From the NCBI GenBank assembly GCA_003254925.1, contig QANZ01046202.1, positions 1 to 64,000 on the forward strand: 64,000 nt of DNA. The letters are read 5' to 3'. This DNA comes from Chamaecrista fasciculata. Taxonomy: Eukaryota > Streptophyta > Magnoliopsida > Fabales > Fabaceae. The notes below the pieces were generated by a model. That model searched no databases. It was not told the DNA's origin and worked only from the letters and a program-made list of their open reading frames with translations. This document shows positions 43,687-56,976 of this stretch, in pieces. How positions within the stretch are numbered: position 1 is the first letter of the stretch; each line of letters starts with the position of its first letter. The position numbers and the translations under genes were made by a program.

Positions 43687-46312
43687 GAAGCTATCTTTCT
43701 GTCCACTTGTAAATTGCATGTTTTCCTACTTTGTGTAACTGATGCTTTTTCTTCTTTCTTGACTTTTAATATGCCCCGTGGATGTGTATTTCCATGAAAA
43801 TGAAGCAGTTCGATCTGTTTTTCTCTCTTTCATAATTTGGTATTTCCATATAAACCTATCTTTCTATACATAAGGCAAGGCGAGCTGATTGTTTATGCTT
43901 TTAAGTTTTAACTTCTCCCTCCTTCATGAATGGTACTGAAATGGATTTTACTTAAAATATGCCTACCTTGATAATATCTTCAATATGGAAACCGTAAAGT
44001 AGTAGGAAGTGGGTTTGAAATTTGAGGCCTACTGACCTTGGCACTATTATTTCTTATTCTTGAAAGAGATGTGGGGTTATCTTTTCTGAGGTGAATAAAA
44101 TATCAAGCTATTTTTATATGATGGAAAGGGAAAGCAGTGGATTGAGGAGATACCTTTTTGCTATGGCTAATTTAATTTAATCCACTTGTTCAAGAAGCTG
44201 ATTCATGGCTTTGTTTGATCAAAACCCGTGAATGATAGTTGTGGTTGATATTTAAGTATTTAACAGTAAAACATGTAAATGTCGATGCAGTCAAGTTAAG
44301 ATCTAATTCTAACATCCATTTTGGCTTGCCCACGATTTATATTCATAGAAGTAAAAAGGAAGACTGTTTCATCTAAAAGAATTGGAGTTGTTGAGAATCG
44401 AGAGGCACTGCATCCTTTGCTTTTTGTTTTTAATAAGTTTGCAGTGAAGTGAAAAGGGTCCTTTTTTTACTTTGATTGAAGGAAGAATGTGTAGTTGTAG
44501 TAGTCAGTCACCGTACTTTATTCCCTGGGCCCATTGAATTCAATATTTGGAAAGAATAACACTTTAAAAATAGATAGCTTAAGCTATCTAGGATGAATTT
44601 AACTTTTTAACTTTGATATTTGTGTTTTATATATTATAAAAAAACATTATGCAAATCTCAAGACAAAAATTAAATTCGGTTAAAAATTAGTGGATTATAG
44701 CTATCTAACTTTAATATAGTATAACCCTTTTTGGAAATATACAAGATTTTAAAATTCGCCAATAAAAATATTATAATCAAGCCAAAATAAAAATTCCTTT
44801 ATTTTTAAAGCCCAATAAAGAGTTGAAATCAAATGAAATCAAGGAATCATCCTAGTTTCTGACAACTCGCATGAGTCTAGTGTTATGCGTTGAAAGGAGT
44901 AAAAAGTTTCCAGATTACTAGCTTAAACCTGCGCTGTTACGGATTAAAAACTCAAATCAAACATCAGAATCAAATAGTGGGTACACAAAGGTTCGGTTTA
45001 ATCAGACAAGAAGATCAAGGAGCAGGGAATATCTGATTGATTGATTCATGCCATTGTCATGCTGGTGTTTAATGATTCTAGGGATGTCTCTAATGAATGT
45101 TTAGTCATGTTAATTAATATGTGATTATAATTTTGTCAGGTACCCATGTTTTCCCCTAAGTTTAACTTTCTTATTACACAATAGTTAGCAGTCACATGAT
45201 TACATGTGATCAATGTTTTTGGATCTTGCAGCCTCTTATGATTTCAATCCACCCTTTGAAAATTGTGTCCGACCATTCCCTTGGAAAGTTAAGATAATGA
45301 CATTAAAATTGGTGCAGCACGTGTTCGTCTAGTTTAAAATAAACTTAGATGTGATTATGAGTGGCCTAATTATGTACCACTTGTGTGTGATTGGTAGCTT
45401 TACGCAAATTAGAGCTGACAAAGCTAGTGACTATAATTTGTCCTTGTTATTTTTTCTAAATGTACAGCACCTCTAATGAATTCCTCTGTTTTGTTTGTTT
45501 GCTTCTTGTGAGCTCGGAATTGAGAGGATTTTTCTATCATCCATCCTTGTCTATTTGTGAAGTGAAAGATACAGGACCAACAAACGAAAGAACCCTCTCC
45601 TTACTCTTTCTTTCATACATATGGTGCCTGCTTCCTGTAACCAGATTCAATCTGCAACCATATATATTTTTGTCCTCTGATCTATCTATTCATAATGCTT
45701 CATCATGGATCAAACTGTGGTCCCGTTTCCATTATTCACACATTTAGTCACACACACGCATTAGCATATTCTGTCTACTACTCTCAAACTTGAGTGCACA
45801 AAGCATTATTTCTCATGTTTACCCAAAACAAATTTTCCACATTTATATATATATATAGGCTCTTCTTTTGAGATACCATGCCATGATATGTGAAATGGAG
45901 CTTTCAAAACGCAATTTTATGCCGGTAGAGTTAGACAAAGTGTACAATTATATATTATAGTTTTCTTTCAAACTGTCATTAAGTCTTTGAAAAGACATTT
46001 TGTGGGAAGCACAAAGACATTGATTATAGTTGATGATTCAATCACAAGCATAAAAAAATAGTAATCAGTCAAAGTAGAAAACTTCAATTATGTAATATAT
46101 TCACGTATGACAATCCCACCGTATGCAAGAACAGAATAAAATTGAAAGGCTGTCGGAGCTATCGCATTCGCCATTCAGTAAGTGAATATTTTTAGATAAC
46201 ATGCTGAAAACAAGGATCAAGGTGGAACTGAATGTAGAGTTTGTGTTATTTGATTTTTAATCTCGAGACAAAACATAATTTGTTTTTAAAATCGCAGAAA
46301 TAAATAACACAA
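43687..46312. other. Intergenic, nothing recognised beyond the FBW2 3' end
   Basis: The first 200 bases should contain the FBW2 3' UTR. No gene, TE end or RNA gene was recognised in the rest. A plus-strand frame at 45460-45747 has no domain and I reject it. A TA run occurs at about 45845-45858. Confidence 0.45.
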
Positions 46313-46321
46313 TATTTTAAA

Positions 46322-46835
46322 GAGGATACCTACTATTTGGTCCCTCTTTTTTCATAGTTTCAACTATTTGGTCCGTGCATTTTTTAAATAGACTATTTGC
46401 TCCCTCCAAAATTATAAATGTCAACTCGTTAGTCCCTGTGGCATATCTCTGTTACTAACACTGATGATCTGGCCGTTAAGTGCACATATGACACGTTAAA
46501 TGTCAAATATTTAACTATTTGAGACCACCTATGGTATAAAATTTGAAAATACTTCAATAGTTTATACTTTATGGAAGCTTCACATGTAATACAAATATTT
46601 TTGTCTGACTCAATTTTAGGCTAGTTTAATTGTGTTTGTTGGTCCGTTCGGTTGGTTTAAGTGATTAGGATACCAAAGTGGTATTTTAATAGTGTCATGT
46701 AAGTATTTAATGTCTATGTCATCAAATAATTTAATGGATATTCTAACTGAAGGACTAAATAGTTGACTATTATGATAAATGAGAGATCAAATTGTTGACT
46801 CAGTAAAAAAGAAGAGAGCAAATAGTAGGTTTCTC
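46322..46835. mobile_element. Non-autonomous MULE with perfect 9-bp TSD
   Basis: The 514-bp element begins gaggatacctactatttggtccctc and ends gagagcaaatagtaggtttctc, imperfect inverted repeats. The 9-bp direct repeat tattttaaa flanks it exactly at 46313-46321 and 46836-46844. It has no coding capacity. Part of its right end recurs as a fragment at about 12150-12230. Confidence 0.88.
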
Positions 46836-46844
46836 TATTTTAAA

Positions 46845-48084
46845 CATGAGATGAAGCGCATTATACAGTTACAGAAATAGAAAATGGGTGGAGAGGGGAG
46901 GGGACCACGTGGGCCAAGGGAGGCCTTGCAAGTAGCATCCTTATGCTTTGTCGTCAGATTTGGGCTGGGCCCTTATTTGGGCTTACTATGAGCAGATTCT
47001 CCTCAATAAATTATCATAAGCCCAAGACAGGCTTTATGAGTATGGGTGTCTCACATTTTGGAATTTGGATTAACCTCCTGTAGCTATAATAGCTGGCTTT
47101 CTCCTTTTGTTTTACGATGAAAAACGTTTTTTACATCATTCAATTTTTACAGTCTTTGTGACTTTGGAAAGCAAATAAATCTAAGTAACAAATACATCCT
47201 ATATAAAAGCTTGAGGGTACAAAAATTGTGCTATCAACATTATCATTTATCCATTTATAGTCATGTAATATTTTTTTGTCTGATTTAGTTTCACTTCGTC
47301 TAATATCTTTCATGCTCTTCTACACGTTCTCACTGGTATTTTTAGATGAGCTATAATATTGAGTCAGACAAATTATTTTAATAGAGAACTTAAGCAGCTT
47401 TAAAATGTTGAAAGAGGAATGATTAATATATATCGATAACATATAGTTGTATGCGGTCCATTTCAAATAATCGGCAACCAAATTTTTAAGTGCTTAATCT
47501 GCCATTGACAGCTTCGTCAGTTTTGAAATCCGAATATATATAATAGTCCCTCCATGGTCAACATGATAACTATCAAAGGGGAAAAAAAAGTAATTAGAAC
47601 CAAATATTAAATAGTATAGACTGCCGCCTATGTGAGCTGGTTCTGAATGCGTATACGTAAACCAATAAAAAGAAAAGAAGGATGGTTAGCAGCAAAATGA
47701 CTAAAGGCAAAATGAAGATTCAATTAATATTTGTGAGAGTGAATTTAGATTTGGTGGGGGTGACACTTTAAATTGTGAATAAGAGTCATGTCATACAATA
47801 CCTTTGAATTGTAATCCTACTTATAAATTGAATATATGGTATTGAAATAAAGAAAAGTGATAAGAATTAATAATAAAATGGTAGGTGAAGTTGACTTGAC
47901 CAAGAGGAAAGTACGTGAGAGAGTCCGGTTTGGCGGTTTAAGAATGGGAGATGGGCAAATGGAATATGGAATAAAGATAAGCACATCCGTTGGGTGCGAT
48001 GGTAAGTAAGTCGAGTCGAGTCGGAAATACAGTTTGTAAGTTTCGTTGGAAACTTTTTTTTTCTGGTAATAGTTTCGTTTATTG
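46845..48084. other. Intergenic, with a possible truncated SINE head
   Basis: No gene. At about 47988-48030 the words ccgttgggtgcgatggtaagt resemble the A-box head of a tRNA-derived SINE. No B box or tail follows before the next SINE, so it is at most a fragment. Confidence 0.4.
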
Positions 48085-48097
48085 ATAATTCAAGTGA

Positions 48098-48271
48098 TAG
48101 TTTATAAAAGTTGAAGGAGTCATTTATAACTTATAATAAGATTATGAGTTCGAATTTTATTGTCAAATGTAAAAATTTTATTAAATAACTTTATAAGTTT
48201 ATAGAGTCTAAAGGTCTAATATGATCTTAATAAACTCTGATTCATCACACCTAAACTTTCATTTAAAAAAA
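48098..48271 (+). mobile_element. tRNA-derived SINE with 13-bp TSD
   Basis: The 174-bp element lies between exact 13-bp direct repeats ataattcaagtga at 48085-48097 and 48272-48284. It has a degenerate A box (tagtttataaaagttg), a B-box-like gagttcgaatttt at 48146-48158, and a short A-rich tail (tttaaaaaaa). It has no coding capacity. The perfect duplication suggests a fairly recent insertion. Confidence 0.88.
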
Positions 48272-48284
48272 ATAATTCAAGTGA

Positions 48285-49553
48285 GGTGTGAGTAATTAAT
48301 TATTAATTAAAAAAAAAAGTGAGGAATTAAAGAAATGGAAGGAAGAGGGTAGGTGGATGATTAGACTTGTGAAGTGAAGGGCATTTTAGTCAATAGGTTA
48401 CCCTCTCCTGTTGCACGTGCGTGAGCTTTGCAGCTGCCACGTGACCTCTATCGCATGTGGAATTTTTAACCTTTGAATTTGTTGCCGCTTTCTGCTTCGT
48501 CTCAATATGGACTAGTACTACTCTAGTTCAAATGTTCAAGTGCCAACAAGACCCTATTCTAATTGTGTAGTTGTTTGTTACCACTTACCAACCAAACACA
48601 CCCCATTCCCAGCAATCAATTATTCATTCATTTTAGACACAATTACGTTGAAACTCACCAATGATGATGATAAGCTCTCCATTCCTCGGCTTGGCCCAGC
48701 TATACGCCATCTTTTCATTTATCGTCTATAAATCAATTTCGTATAAAAGCAATTTCAGTTCCTCGCACATAAATAAAACAACGGCGACAGAGATCCTAAA
48801 TCTTAAAAGTATGGATGATTAATGGTAAAGTGTTACGGTGTTCGCCCTCAAATTCGAGTATAAATTGAATGCCAAAGTAATCAGATATTGAACAATTAAC
48901 AAACTTTATCTTACACTTAAACTCAATCAGATAATATTATTTTGTTTATCCATAAGTATGTAAATATCCCTGTCGATTACCAAACCAAGTTCCTGACTTT
49001 CTGACCCATAACATCCTCGCTGCAGCTCTGCCTGAAAAGCTGTACGTGTTTTGTTATCCAACCAAAGGATATATCTCAATTCTCATGTTTAGCTAACAAT
49101 TTGTTCCCTATACTGGTAAAGTACTTTTTCCGGTTTTTGTTCATATTATGAAGCATGAATGACTTATTTTCCTGTTATTTTTCAAAGGCCAATGATATAG
49201 AACAAATCATAGTAATAGCATCCCATGTATCTATTCTTCTCTCCTCTCACTTTAATTACATTTAAAAATTATAATAAAAAAATTTTGTCAACTCACATGG
49301 GATGATATGACGGTTAAAATTTGCAAAATGGGATCCTATGGAACTATTATCATAATTAAAGATACTATAGATAGTACATAAATGATTTTGTCATTTCTCA
49401 CGCTGAACTTTACCCACATGTGTGTGTATGTTTCAATTAGGAAGAGGAAGAGAAGGGTACTACTACTGGCATTTCGAACCCGTGAGCCGTGACCAACGGT
49501 ATCAAGCAAAGCAGACAACCACATGGCCACAACCAAACATATGAAAAATATGA
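48285..49553. other. Intergenic, nothing recognised
   Basis: No supported gene. Two CACGTG-type words occur at about 48414-48442 (gcacgtgcgtgag and ccacgtgacc). The frames at 48540-48731 and 49336-49536 lack domains. Confidence 0.4.
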
Positions 49554-49562
49554 AAAAATTTA

Positions 49563-50041
49563 GGCCAAAGCGTCATTTTGGTCCATTATGTTTTAAAATC
49601 TTTAAATTGGTCTTAAATGTTAGCAAAATGATTCATTTTGGTCCTAAATATTGGTAAAATGTTTCATTTTGGTCTCAATTAAATTATTGAATTTAGTCAT
49701 TTTTTTCTTTTCTCATTTCAAGTCCAAAAAACTTGTTAAGATGAATTCATAACTTTAAATTCGTCACATTCGAATTTGAAGCAAGAGAGAAATGATCAAC
49801 TTTTCTTGTTTGACCATGAAACGAGCGATCTACTTTTAGGACTGGTTTGATCTCGTTTGCTGACGGTTGCAACTAGATAGAGAAAGTACTCTTTGAGAAT
49901 AATACATAGTTTGAAAGTCGACACGTTTGAACTTTAAACAAGCCATATTCAATAGTTTGGGACCAAAATGAAAACATTTTGTAAACATTTAGGACCAATT
50001 TGAACATTATGAAACATAATAGACCAAATGACCATTTAACC
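49563..50041. mobile_element. MULE-like inverted-repeat element
   Basis: Starts ggccaaagcgtcattttggtcc and ends ggaccaaatg-type text closing in aacc. Arms of about 120 bp carry iterations of cattttggtcctaaat and the inverse. Flanks aaaaattta (49554-49562) and aaaaaatta (50042-50050) match with one mismatch, compatible with a 9-bp target duplication. It has no coding capacity. Confidence 0.68.
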
Positions 50042-50154
50042 AAAAAATTATTATTTAATTGTTAAATTTTTATTGAATCTAAATTAATCTTTAAATAATT
50101 GAATAATAACTTGTGTGAATATGCCGTTTATCAAAAAAAAAAAAAAAACTTGTG

Positions 50155-50181
50155 NNNNNNNNNNNNNNNNNNNNNNNNNNN
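50155..50181. other. 27-N assembly gap with duplicated flanks
   Basis: The gap is preceded by an A run plus cttgtg and followed by an A run plus cttgtgtgaata. The same edge sequence on both sides suggests that two contigs end in the same place and were joined without merging. Confidence 0.95.
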
Positions 50182-51810
50182 AAAAAAAAAAAAAAAACTT
50201 GTGTGAATATATGCCAGTTAAATGGTTCAGTGACCCCAAAAAGTGTATGTAAAACTGTGAATTACTGTTTCGATTTGTCATAAATTATAAAATGATTTTC
50301 GTTTATTTATTACGCAAACGTACCAAACAACATTCAACAATCAACCCAGAAATCTCTTGCTGATGGTAACAATCAACAACACGGCACAGCAGAAAACAAC
50401 GTTCTTAAGATCAAAACAGTGACACATGAATGATGAAACTACGCCTGAAAACCCGAAAATAAAAACAAGAAAACAAGCTCTGTTGTAATGTAGCCAAATT
50501 GCCAAGCAGAAGACGAGTCAATAAATAAACAAAATCAGTGCGAATTGGCAGGGAGGTTATGGATGATGTCACCTAGTTAATATCAAATTTTAAGTTACTC
50601 TTAATCTCATAGAAAGAGTAACTTATAATTTAATCAGTTATGAACATATCTGATTATATTAAAAATGTTGTTTGAATTAGATTTGTAAAAATAATTTTTT
50701 ATGTGTCAAATTATTTAAATAGATATGTAATAATTATGAGTGATAGATAAAATAGTATCATAATTGATAGATTGTATATGGATAAAAACGGGAGAGAAAT
50801 GTACTTTTTGACATTTTAAAGTTGTTAAATAATTGGAGTTGCTTACATTAAATTATTGAAAAGTAGATTATTAATGATTGAGATTTTTACATTGGAAATT
50901 GTAATAAGTTGGATTTTTTAGGAGCTTCAATTTGAAGCTTTTTCTAAATTATGTGGATAGCTTATTTTATTTGATAAAGATACATACTATAATTATAATC
51001 ATCAAATATTGCCTAAATAATTTTTCATGATGATACTTACTTTTTGATCCTTAATTATGTATTGACTGAACGAAATGGCTGGTCAAAAAAATACGAGTTG
51101 GTTGGTTTATGTGATATTAAATTCGTGAATGATTTTGTCCCGTAGTTAAAATAACCGTCATTGTCTATCTGTTTTTCTCTCTATATTACGATTATAATTA
51201 TTTAATTTCGTCAAACAAAAAATTTAGACAAAAAAATTGACTTTTGAGCCATCTAATTTTTATCAAGTTAACACATCAATCCCTAATAGAAAAAATAAAA
51301 GTTGAAAACATATCGAGTTGTTCCAAAATAATGATAAATCATTATTTAAAATTAAATTTTTAAATTTGTTGATTGAATTTATTTTCAAAATTTATATAGT
51401 TAATTGTTAAATAAAAGAGATAGAAATTATTTCTAATGATAAAATTATAATATTACTTAATACTTAAATAAAAAATACATTATTATTATTATTATGTTAT
51501 TAAATATTCAAGATAATTAAAAGTAAAAAATTAATTATAATAATTTAAAAAATATATTAAAAAGAATTGATGAAAAGTTATGTTATGAAGAGATTGTTGT
51601 ATGTGTAATAAATGAGAGGTGATATAAAATGAAAATTATGCTCTTTGCATATTTGAATATTATATTAAAATATAGGTAATTATAAGTATGATTTGAAAGT
51701 TGAAATTATTGTAAATTATAATTAGTTTATTGAATAATTTAAAATAAACGAGATTATTTAACTTTTTGATAATAATATGCTCAAGAACTGCTTAACATCC
51801 AAACGACGGG
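50182..51810. other. AT-rich intergenic sequence
   Basis: No gene recognised on either strand. From about 50560 to 51780 it is strongly AT-rich with short ATT/TAA iterations and no TE ends that I could bound. Confidence 0.45.
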
Positions 51811-52016
51811 ATTGGATTCTCTAGAGTCTATAGTTCCTTTCTCTAGAGTTATTGTGAAGTTAAAGAGAGCGAGAAAGAAAGAAGAAGAGAGAGAAAATAT
51901 GAAATTTATGAAATAAAAATATATAAAATAATATTTTATCTTTCTCTCTCTTATTTTCTCTTCCTTTCTCTCTCATACTCCACAAGAACTCTAGAGAAAA
52001 GAACTCTAAAAGATCA
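51811..52016. mobile_element. MITE-like hairpin element
   Basis: The left arm attggattctctagagt...cctttctctagagttattgtg and the right arm (its inverse, cacaagaactctagagaaaagaactctaaaagatcaat) form an imperfect hairpin. Purine-rich and pyrimidine-rich stretches face each other inside, and the centre is A/T-rich. I could not assign a superfamily or target duplication. Confidence 0.6.
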
Positions 52017-52439
52017 ATTTCCTCAAAAACACCCTTAATCATTCACATACTTAAGTTCTAACAGGTGATTTTCAGTCATCAAATTTAATTAAATCATTTA
52101 ACGAAACCTTTAGATAGTGTAACCTTATATAAAATTCAAAGTCGGCTCGGCTCGGCTCATCGGCTGGGCCGTTCATAGCACGCCGCGCCGTCGTTGGCGC
52201 AAATTCCTAGGTTAGTCATAAGTGGCGATTAGTAGGTGAAGAAACAGTATAAAGTTATAAACAAATGAAACAATTTGACTAATTCGTGTTGCCAACTTGA
52301 GAACCGAAATACCCATATTGTCCCCGGTCTTATTACGAATTGACGATAGCACCCTTTTGCTCCAACTACCACCACGGCGACGTCTCTACCCAAACCTGTT
52401 ACCCACCTCTAAAGCATAATAAGAGGGCAAAGACGTTGC
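52017..52439. other. DAHP synthase upstream region
   Basis: No gene. The first half is AT-rich. The second half (52140-52440) is GC-richer and includes a local repeat of ggctcggctc at about 52143-52158. Confidence 0.45.
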
Positions 52440-52446
52440 TATAAAA
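52440..52446 (+). promoter_or_regulatory. TATA box of the DAHP synthase gene
   Basis: TATAAAA lies 123 bp upstream of the ATG, followed by a C/T-rich leader (ctctccttcctctt). Position and context are normal for a plant gene. Confidence 0.7.
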
Positions 52447-52562
52447 CCATCCACATTTCCCTCTCCTTCCTCTTCAGGTACCCTCCCACTTTCAGATCTC
52501 TCTATTTTCTTTTGTAGATCCTGTCAGTCTCAGCCTCATCAAGGACAACACGTACGCCCATT

Positions 52563-55500
52563 ATGGCTATCTCCACTACCAACTCTCTCCTCCCTAACAA
52601 ATCCTTAATTCCCACCCATTCTCTTCTTCCTTCCTCTAACAAACTCAACCAATCTTCCTTCCCCAATATTATTAAGCCTAGGTCTAACCCTTCCTCCATT
52701 GTTGCCGTTCACGCCGCCGAACCTGCCAAGAATAAGACTCCACCCACCGCCGCCGCCGCGTCTGTGTCTTCCTCCGCTGCGACCACCACCACTACGACCC
52801 GTAATGCGGCTCAGGGGAAATGGAGTCTTGAAAGTTGGAAATCCAAGAAGGCCCTTCAGCTACCTGAATACCCTAATAAAGAGGAGCTGGAATCAGTGCT
52901 TCGGACTCTGGATGCGTTCCCTCCTATTGTGTTTGCCGGAGAGGCCAGAAGCTTGGAGGAAAAACTCGGTGAGGCTGCCCTCGGAAATGCTTTCCTTCTT
53001 CAGGGTGGAGATTGTGCCGAGAGCTTCAAGGAGTTCAATGCCAATAACATACGTGACACCTTCAGAATCCTTCTCCAGATGAGCGTTGTTATGATGTTTG
53101 GAGGCCAAATGCCTGTCATTAAGGTCCCTTTCTTTTTCTTTTCTTTTTTTTTTTCTTCTATTATAAGAAAAATTATAGATGAACCGAATTGTGAATCTGG
53201 GTGATCCTTGATGGTACAGGTGGGAAGGATGGCGGGTCAATTTGCCAAGCCCAGATCGGACCCCTTCGAGGAGAAAAACGGCGTTAAGCTTCCGAGTTAC
53301 AGAGGAGATAATGTTAATGGAGATGCTTTTGACGAGAAATCCAGAATTCCGGATCCCCAAAGGCTCATAAGAGCGTACTGTCAATCTGCGGCGACTTTGA
53401 ACCTTCTTAGAGCCTTTGCCACCGGAGGGTATGCTGCTATGCAAAGGGTCACTCAATGGAATTTGGACTTCACAGAGCATAGCGAACAGGGAGACAGGTA
53501 CATACACCGCCAAACTTGACCTCCCTTCATGAGCATCTTTGTTCTTATTTCTATTCATGACTATTCTTTCTCCAATAATTAGTTTCAGTTATTTTTACTG
53601 TTTACGCTTTAACTTGTTGTGAAGAGAAGCAACCATTTGTTTTGGGTGAGAAGTGAAACATTCAATTATTTGTCAGCCTTCGCTTTCGTACCCATAAATA
53701 GGACAACTTTTATGTTTATTACTTGCGTTTTCCATCGCCTACACTTCACATTTACTTTTCACTTCTCCAGTTACAGGATATTGATATTGAGATTGACTTA
53801 TTGAGTGTTAACAATCTAAGAAAGCGAAGAAGAACTTTTATGTTGTTTTTAGGATGAGGATTGATTTTACTAATTGACATCGTAATCTAGTAGCTTAAAG
53901 ATATGCGTACTAGAAGAGTATATTAAAAGCATGAGAATAAAGCTACGCCCCTGTTATTTTACAGTGAGTAATACAATACTCCAAATCCTAGGACTACTTT
54001 TCGTGCATCTGAAACGTGTTCTTTGGGCCTTTATTAGTGCTGCTCCAGAAAAACTATTTTTGAAACAGAATTCTTATTTCTTTTTCTTGTGACATAATTT
54101 TAATAAATTGAGATAGGATTGATTTTCTTGATAACAAACGATATGCTGAAATTAAAGTGCCTAATGATGATTCTGGTCTTGTCATGGCAGGTACCGGGAA
54201 CTTGCTAACCGAGTTGATGAGGCCCTTGGATTCATGGCAGCAGCTGGGCTCACTGTGGACCATCCCATAATGAAGACAACTGAGTTCTGGACTTCTCATG
54301 AATGCTTGCTATTGCCATATGAACAATCTCTTACGAGGTTGGATTCAACTTCTGGCCTTTACTATGATTGCTCCGCCCATATGCTCTGGGTTGGAGAACG
54401 GACCAGGCAGCTGGATGGTGCCCATGTTGAGTTTCTAAGAGGAGTTGCTAATCCTCTAGGAATTAAGGTCAGTCAGGACTTCCTTTTTCTGAACCAACTG
54501 AACTTGTATCTTTGTGATGAAATAATTTAAAAGTTTTACGCGAGCAATCAAATGGAATATACTTTGATCTACGAATGTTTGATTATTATTTTGTCATTAA
54601 ACTGCAGGTAAGTGATAAGATGGATCCAAACGAGCTTGTTCGATTGATTGAGATTCTGAATCCCCAAAACAAGCCTGGGAGAATAACTGTGATCACGAGG
54701 ATGGGAGCTGAAAATATGAGAGTTAAGCTTCCGCATCTAATCAGAGCAGTACGTAGAGCAGGGCAAATTGTCACATGGGTCAGCGATCCTATGCATGGAA
54801 ACACCATAAAGGCTCCCTGTGGTCTTAAAACCCGGCCCTTTGATGCCATCAGGGTATGATTTTGCTTACTCTTCTCTTGATCTCTCTATTGTTCATAAAT
54901 GATTTCTAGTTGTTCTATAACATACAAGAGTGTTTGAATTCAAATTAAATCCTGTGTTAATAAAGTTATTTACTAAAGATTTTGGGGTAAAAGCATGGTT
55001 TTGGGGATATTCTATATTTCTATCCAAAAGAAGGAAAAGCCGTAGAAAAGGACTGGGTTATAATTGTGCTGTGTGACTATAATTGATGAAGAATTTGTTT
55101 TTGAAATAGTTTTGAATCTGTCGTTTTAAGCGTGAGGTTTCTGCCCCGAAAGATTACTCCAGGTTAAATTTATTTCAATTATAGATGGTCGGCTACCACC
55201 TGCCAGGTTTGACGGCTACATAATTTAGAAGCTGTGGTAGGTAGGAAGTAGTTTTCTTGTGAATTTAGTCATGTGGCAATAATTATTACGATATTTCGTG
55301 AGAAAGAAAAGAAATGCCATAAGCTCATGGTGGGGTTGGGATGTTGGGTTATATTTCGTTTTCAGCGAGTTGGTGGGATTAGACATGTGTGACCCATTTA
55401 GTTGTGAATAATCAATCACCTCACAATTAGAAACAAGAACTTGGTTCAAGGAAATATGATTACTGATATCAACAACTTGTTATTATTCATTGAACAGGCA

Positions 55501-55752
55501 GAGGTGAGGGCATTCTTCGATGTGCACGAACAAGAAGGAAGCTATCCAGGAGGGGTTCATTTGGAGATGACGGGTCAGAATGTGACAGAATGTATTGGTG
55601 GATCAAGAACAGTCACCTTTGATGACCTTAGCTCACGTTATCACACGCACTGTGACCCAAGACTTAATGCTTCACAATCTCTTGAGCTTGCCTTCATCAT
55701 CGCTGAACGACTCAGAAAGAGCAGGATCAGATCGCAAAACTCTCTTGCCTAA
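52563..55752 (+). CDS. DHS: Plastid class II DAHP synthase, five exons
   Basis: Exons 52563-53123, 53220-53497, 54191-54467, 54608-54853 and 55498-55752 join in frame with GT-AG introns to give 538 residues, the usual plant length. The enzyme condenses phosphoenolpyruvate and erythrose 4-phosphate to DAHP, the first step of the shikimate pathway, in plastids. Residues 1 to about 60 are Ser/Pro/Asn-rich with few acids, fitting a transit peptide. The mature part begins near [11 protein letters not shown] (85-95). The four metal ligands expected for class II enzymes are present: Cys151 (QGGDCAESF), His435 (SDPMHGNT), Glu477 (HLEMTGQN) and Asp507 (HCDPRLN). The phosphate-binding parts [14 protein letters not shown] and [14 protein letters not shown] are intact. 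No defect seen. Next to it lies a copia element, then JMJ21. Confidence 0.97.
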
Positions 55753-56971
55753 ATGGCCTTGCCTTTGGGAACCAACAAAATATCTTTGTTCTTTTTCTTT
55801 CACATGGACATGGACATGGACATGGAGAATCTTTAGCAATTTAACTTCTGCTGTGTAATGTATCTATTTTATGTGTATACTGCGAGTAATGAGCGAGCCA
55901 ACCGGCTAAGACCTGCACTCCTTGTGTGATTTCTGCTATTTTACTGGTTTTTATGAATATCGTCGATAGATACAATATGGGGACAGATTCTATTAATAAG
56001 AACAAGGAGCATAGACTTCCCCCATCTGGAGGCAAGATATCCATCAATTTTAGGACCACTTTAGTGTTTTTGCCTATTTTACTCATTTTGGCCTTCCTTT
56101 GAGTAGCAAGTACTGATGAATATTGAATTATAGATGATTCCATCGTTTGGAATTGGATAACTCTGGCCTAGACTGTAAATAGTTATATTCTCTTTACCAA
56201 ATAAAAATAACAGTTATCTCCAATTATTTCCGAAAACATTCTTTTTTTTTTAGGCCAAATTTCCCAAAACATTCTTGATGAGCAGAGACCAAAAAGGGCC
56301 AAAGCCCAAACAACAATAGACAAGCCCCAGAAGAAACAAAACGAGCAAAAGCCCATAGATAACCTGTTGATATTTGATAGTACCTAAAATAAATAAATGA
56401 ATAAAAATAACCTATTTGAGACTTTGAGTTGAAGAATAGCTTAAAAAGGGTTTCATTAAAACATGACCTCTTAAGAATCTCTAGATCATCGATTAAAAAA
56501 AAATCTCTAGATCTTAGTATAATTTCATTTTTTTAAAAAAAATGATAAATATTATTGTTTTTAAAAAGCAATATATATATGTTTTTTAAAAAATAATTTG
56601 AAGATGCTCTAAACACATTTTTCTGGTTCTTAATAAAATGAGAAAAAAAATATATTCATGTTTGCTCTTGATGAATAAATACTAAATAGTCATATCTTCT
56701 AATCAAAAAATAGTCATATCTTTCTAAAACACATCACAATTTCGTACAAGCTCTAAAAACATTTTTTTTTTCAATTAGTAATTAGAAATCATACAAACAT
56801 CACCGATGAAAGAAATTAAACATGCAAATAAATTTATGCAATTGAAGGATAATACCTATGAGAAAATAAAAAAAATTATGATATTTTTTTTATGAAAAAA
56901 AAATTATGATCTTTATTCTATCATTAATTATGCAATATTTTTCTTTAAATTACAACACAAGAAATATTGAT
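55753..56971. other. DAHP synthase 3' flank and AT-rich spacer
   Basis: The first 200-300 bases should hold the 3' UTR; a short gga-cat hexamer run (acatggacatggacatgg) occurs at about 55802-55822. The rest is AT-rich with A runs and no gene, ending at the target duplication of the copia element. Confidence 0.5.
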
Positions 56972-56976
56972 AATAA

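Noticed and set aside
45460..45747. 95-codon plus-strand frame between FBW2 and the next MULE
   Set aside because: Low-complexity hydrophobic text, no domain, and no splice or promoter context.
52893..53558. 221-codon minus-strand frame
   Set aside because: It crosses exon, intron and exon of the DAHP synthase gene on the opposite strand and has no similarity of its own.
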